From G963669175 sp964648415 (lineage in GTDB: Bacteria > Electryoneota > Electryoneia > Electryoneales > Electryoneaceae): 6,531 nt of DNA. Each line of letters begins with the position of its first letter. The stretch's first letter is position 1. The stretch lies in assembly GCA_964648415.1 (NCBI GenBank), contig CAZYOC010000252.1:1-6531 (forward strand), written 5' to 3'. A program made the translations under genes and the position numbers. The notes under the pieces were generated by a model, which made no database searches, was not told where the DNA came from, and worked only from the letters and a program-made list of their open reading frames with translations. Positions 6,402-6,531 of the stretch are shown here, piece after piece.

Positions 6402-6531
6402 CGAGCTTCAAACGACATGAACTATTCAGCGCTCTCAATGCACGAGATGTTGGCGCACATTCACGCGTTGTAAGGCAAGTCGGGATTGTCACATGATCGT
6501 ATCACCCCTCTTCCCGACTTGCTTATTCCCG
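6385..6531 (+). repeat. Long tandem repeat, copy 2 (reaches the window edge)
   Basis: Second copy of the element at 6113-6260, with core motifs at 6392-6401, 6475-6484 and 6513-6522. The hairpin arms at 6475-6484 and 6513-6522 are base-for-base those of copy 1, while the 28-nt loop differs. The match to copy 1 is still perfect at the last base of the window, so the copy, and perhaps a longer array, may continue beyond it. Confidence 0.95.

Larger units (their letters stand above)
6059..6531. other. Non-coding repeat-rich region after wecB
   Basis: 473 nt without a credible gene. Open frames exist on both strands (for example 6170-6496 + and 6283-6492 -), but they run through repeats. The minus-strand peptides of the two repeat copies differ by several amino-acid replacements over few codons, which does not look like protein-level constraint. 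The region holds the tandem octamer, the two long repeat copies and the palindromes listed separately. The 66 nt at 6261-6326 show nothing recognisable. Confidence 0.75.

Noticed and set aside
6170..6496. Possible small protein in the 3' repeat region (also minus-strand frames ending in both repeat copies)
   Set aside because: The frames run through repeats. Copies differ mainly by amino-acid replacements, and no ribosome binding site or known domain is visible.
6113..6531. Integron attC sites or a CRISPR array
   Set aside because: Repeats are about 148 bp with long palindromes, not 25-40-nt repeats with uniform spacers. I found no convincing RYYYAAC/GTTRRRY pairs framing cassettes, and there is no integrase or cas gene.

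Overview
The window reads as chromosomal DNA from a Gram-negative bacterium with GC-rich genes. A TolB-like periplasmic protein and a non-hydrolysing UDP-GlcNAc 2-epimerase support an organism with an envelope and surface glycans. The phylum cannot be fixed from the sequence. The style (TolB-like beta-propeller, multi-PAS hybrid kinase, many intergenic palindromic repeats) would fit a deltaproteobacterium-like or candidate-phylum genome, but this is a guess.

Layout. Positions 1-434 are non-coding and mostly more AT-rich than the genes. They hold a mosaic of short interspersed repeats in both orientations, with a candidate promoter (TATAAT at 307-312) leading to the first gene. Positions 435-1763 (+) encode a secreted TolB/WD40-like beta-propeller protein. 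Positions 1764-2028 are intergenic and carry another copy of the left-hand repeat. Positions 2029-4848 (+) encode a soluble four-PAS hybrid histidine kinase with a C-terminal receiver domain. Positions 4967-6058 (+) encode a WecB-type UDP-N-acetylglucosamine 2-epimerase. Positions 6059-6531 are non-coding and contain a tandem duplication of about 148 bp at about 272-bp spacing. It is built around a 10-nt core (GCAARTCGGG / CCCGAYTTGC) that occurs seven times in strictly alternating orientation.

How the genes work together. All three genes lie on the + strand, but gaps of 265 and 118 bp and unrelated functions argue against a tight operon. The kinase has no separate response regulator in view, the epimerase has no UDP-ManNAc dehydrogenase partner, and the TolB-like gene has no pal/tolQRA neighbours. 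The coding content is therefore ordinary. The unusual material is the repeat architecture: a direct repeat bracketing the TolB-like gene on the left, and an alternating palindrome array, like a bacterial interspersed mosaic element (BIME), on the right. I see no clear new multi-gene system, and no tRNA, rRNA, CRISPR array or transposase gene.
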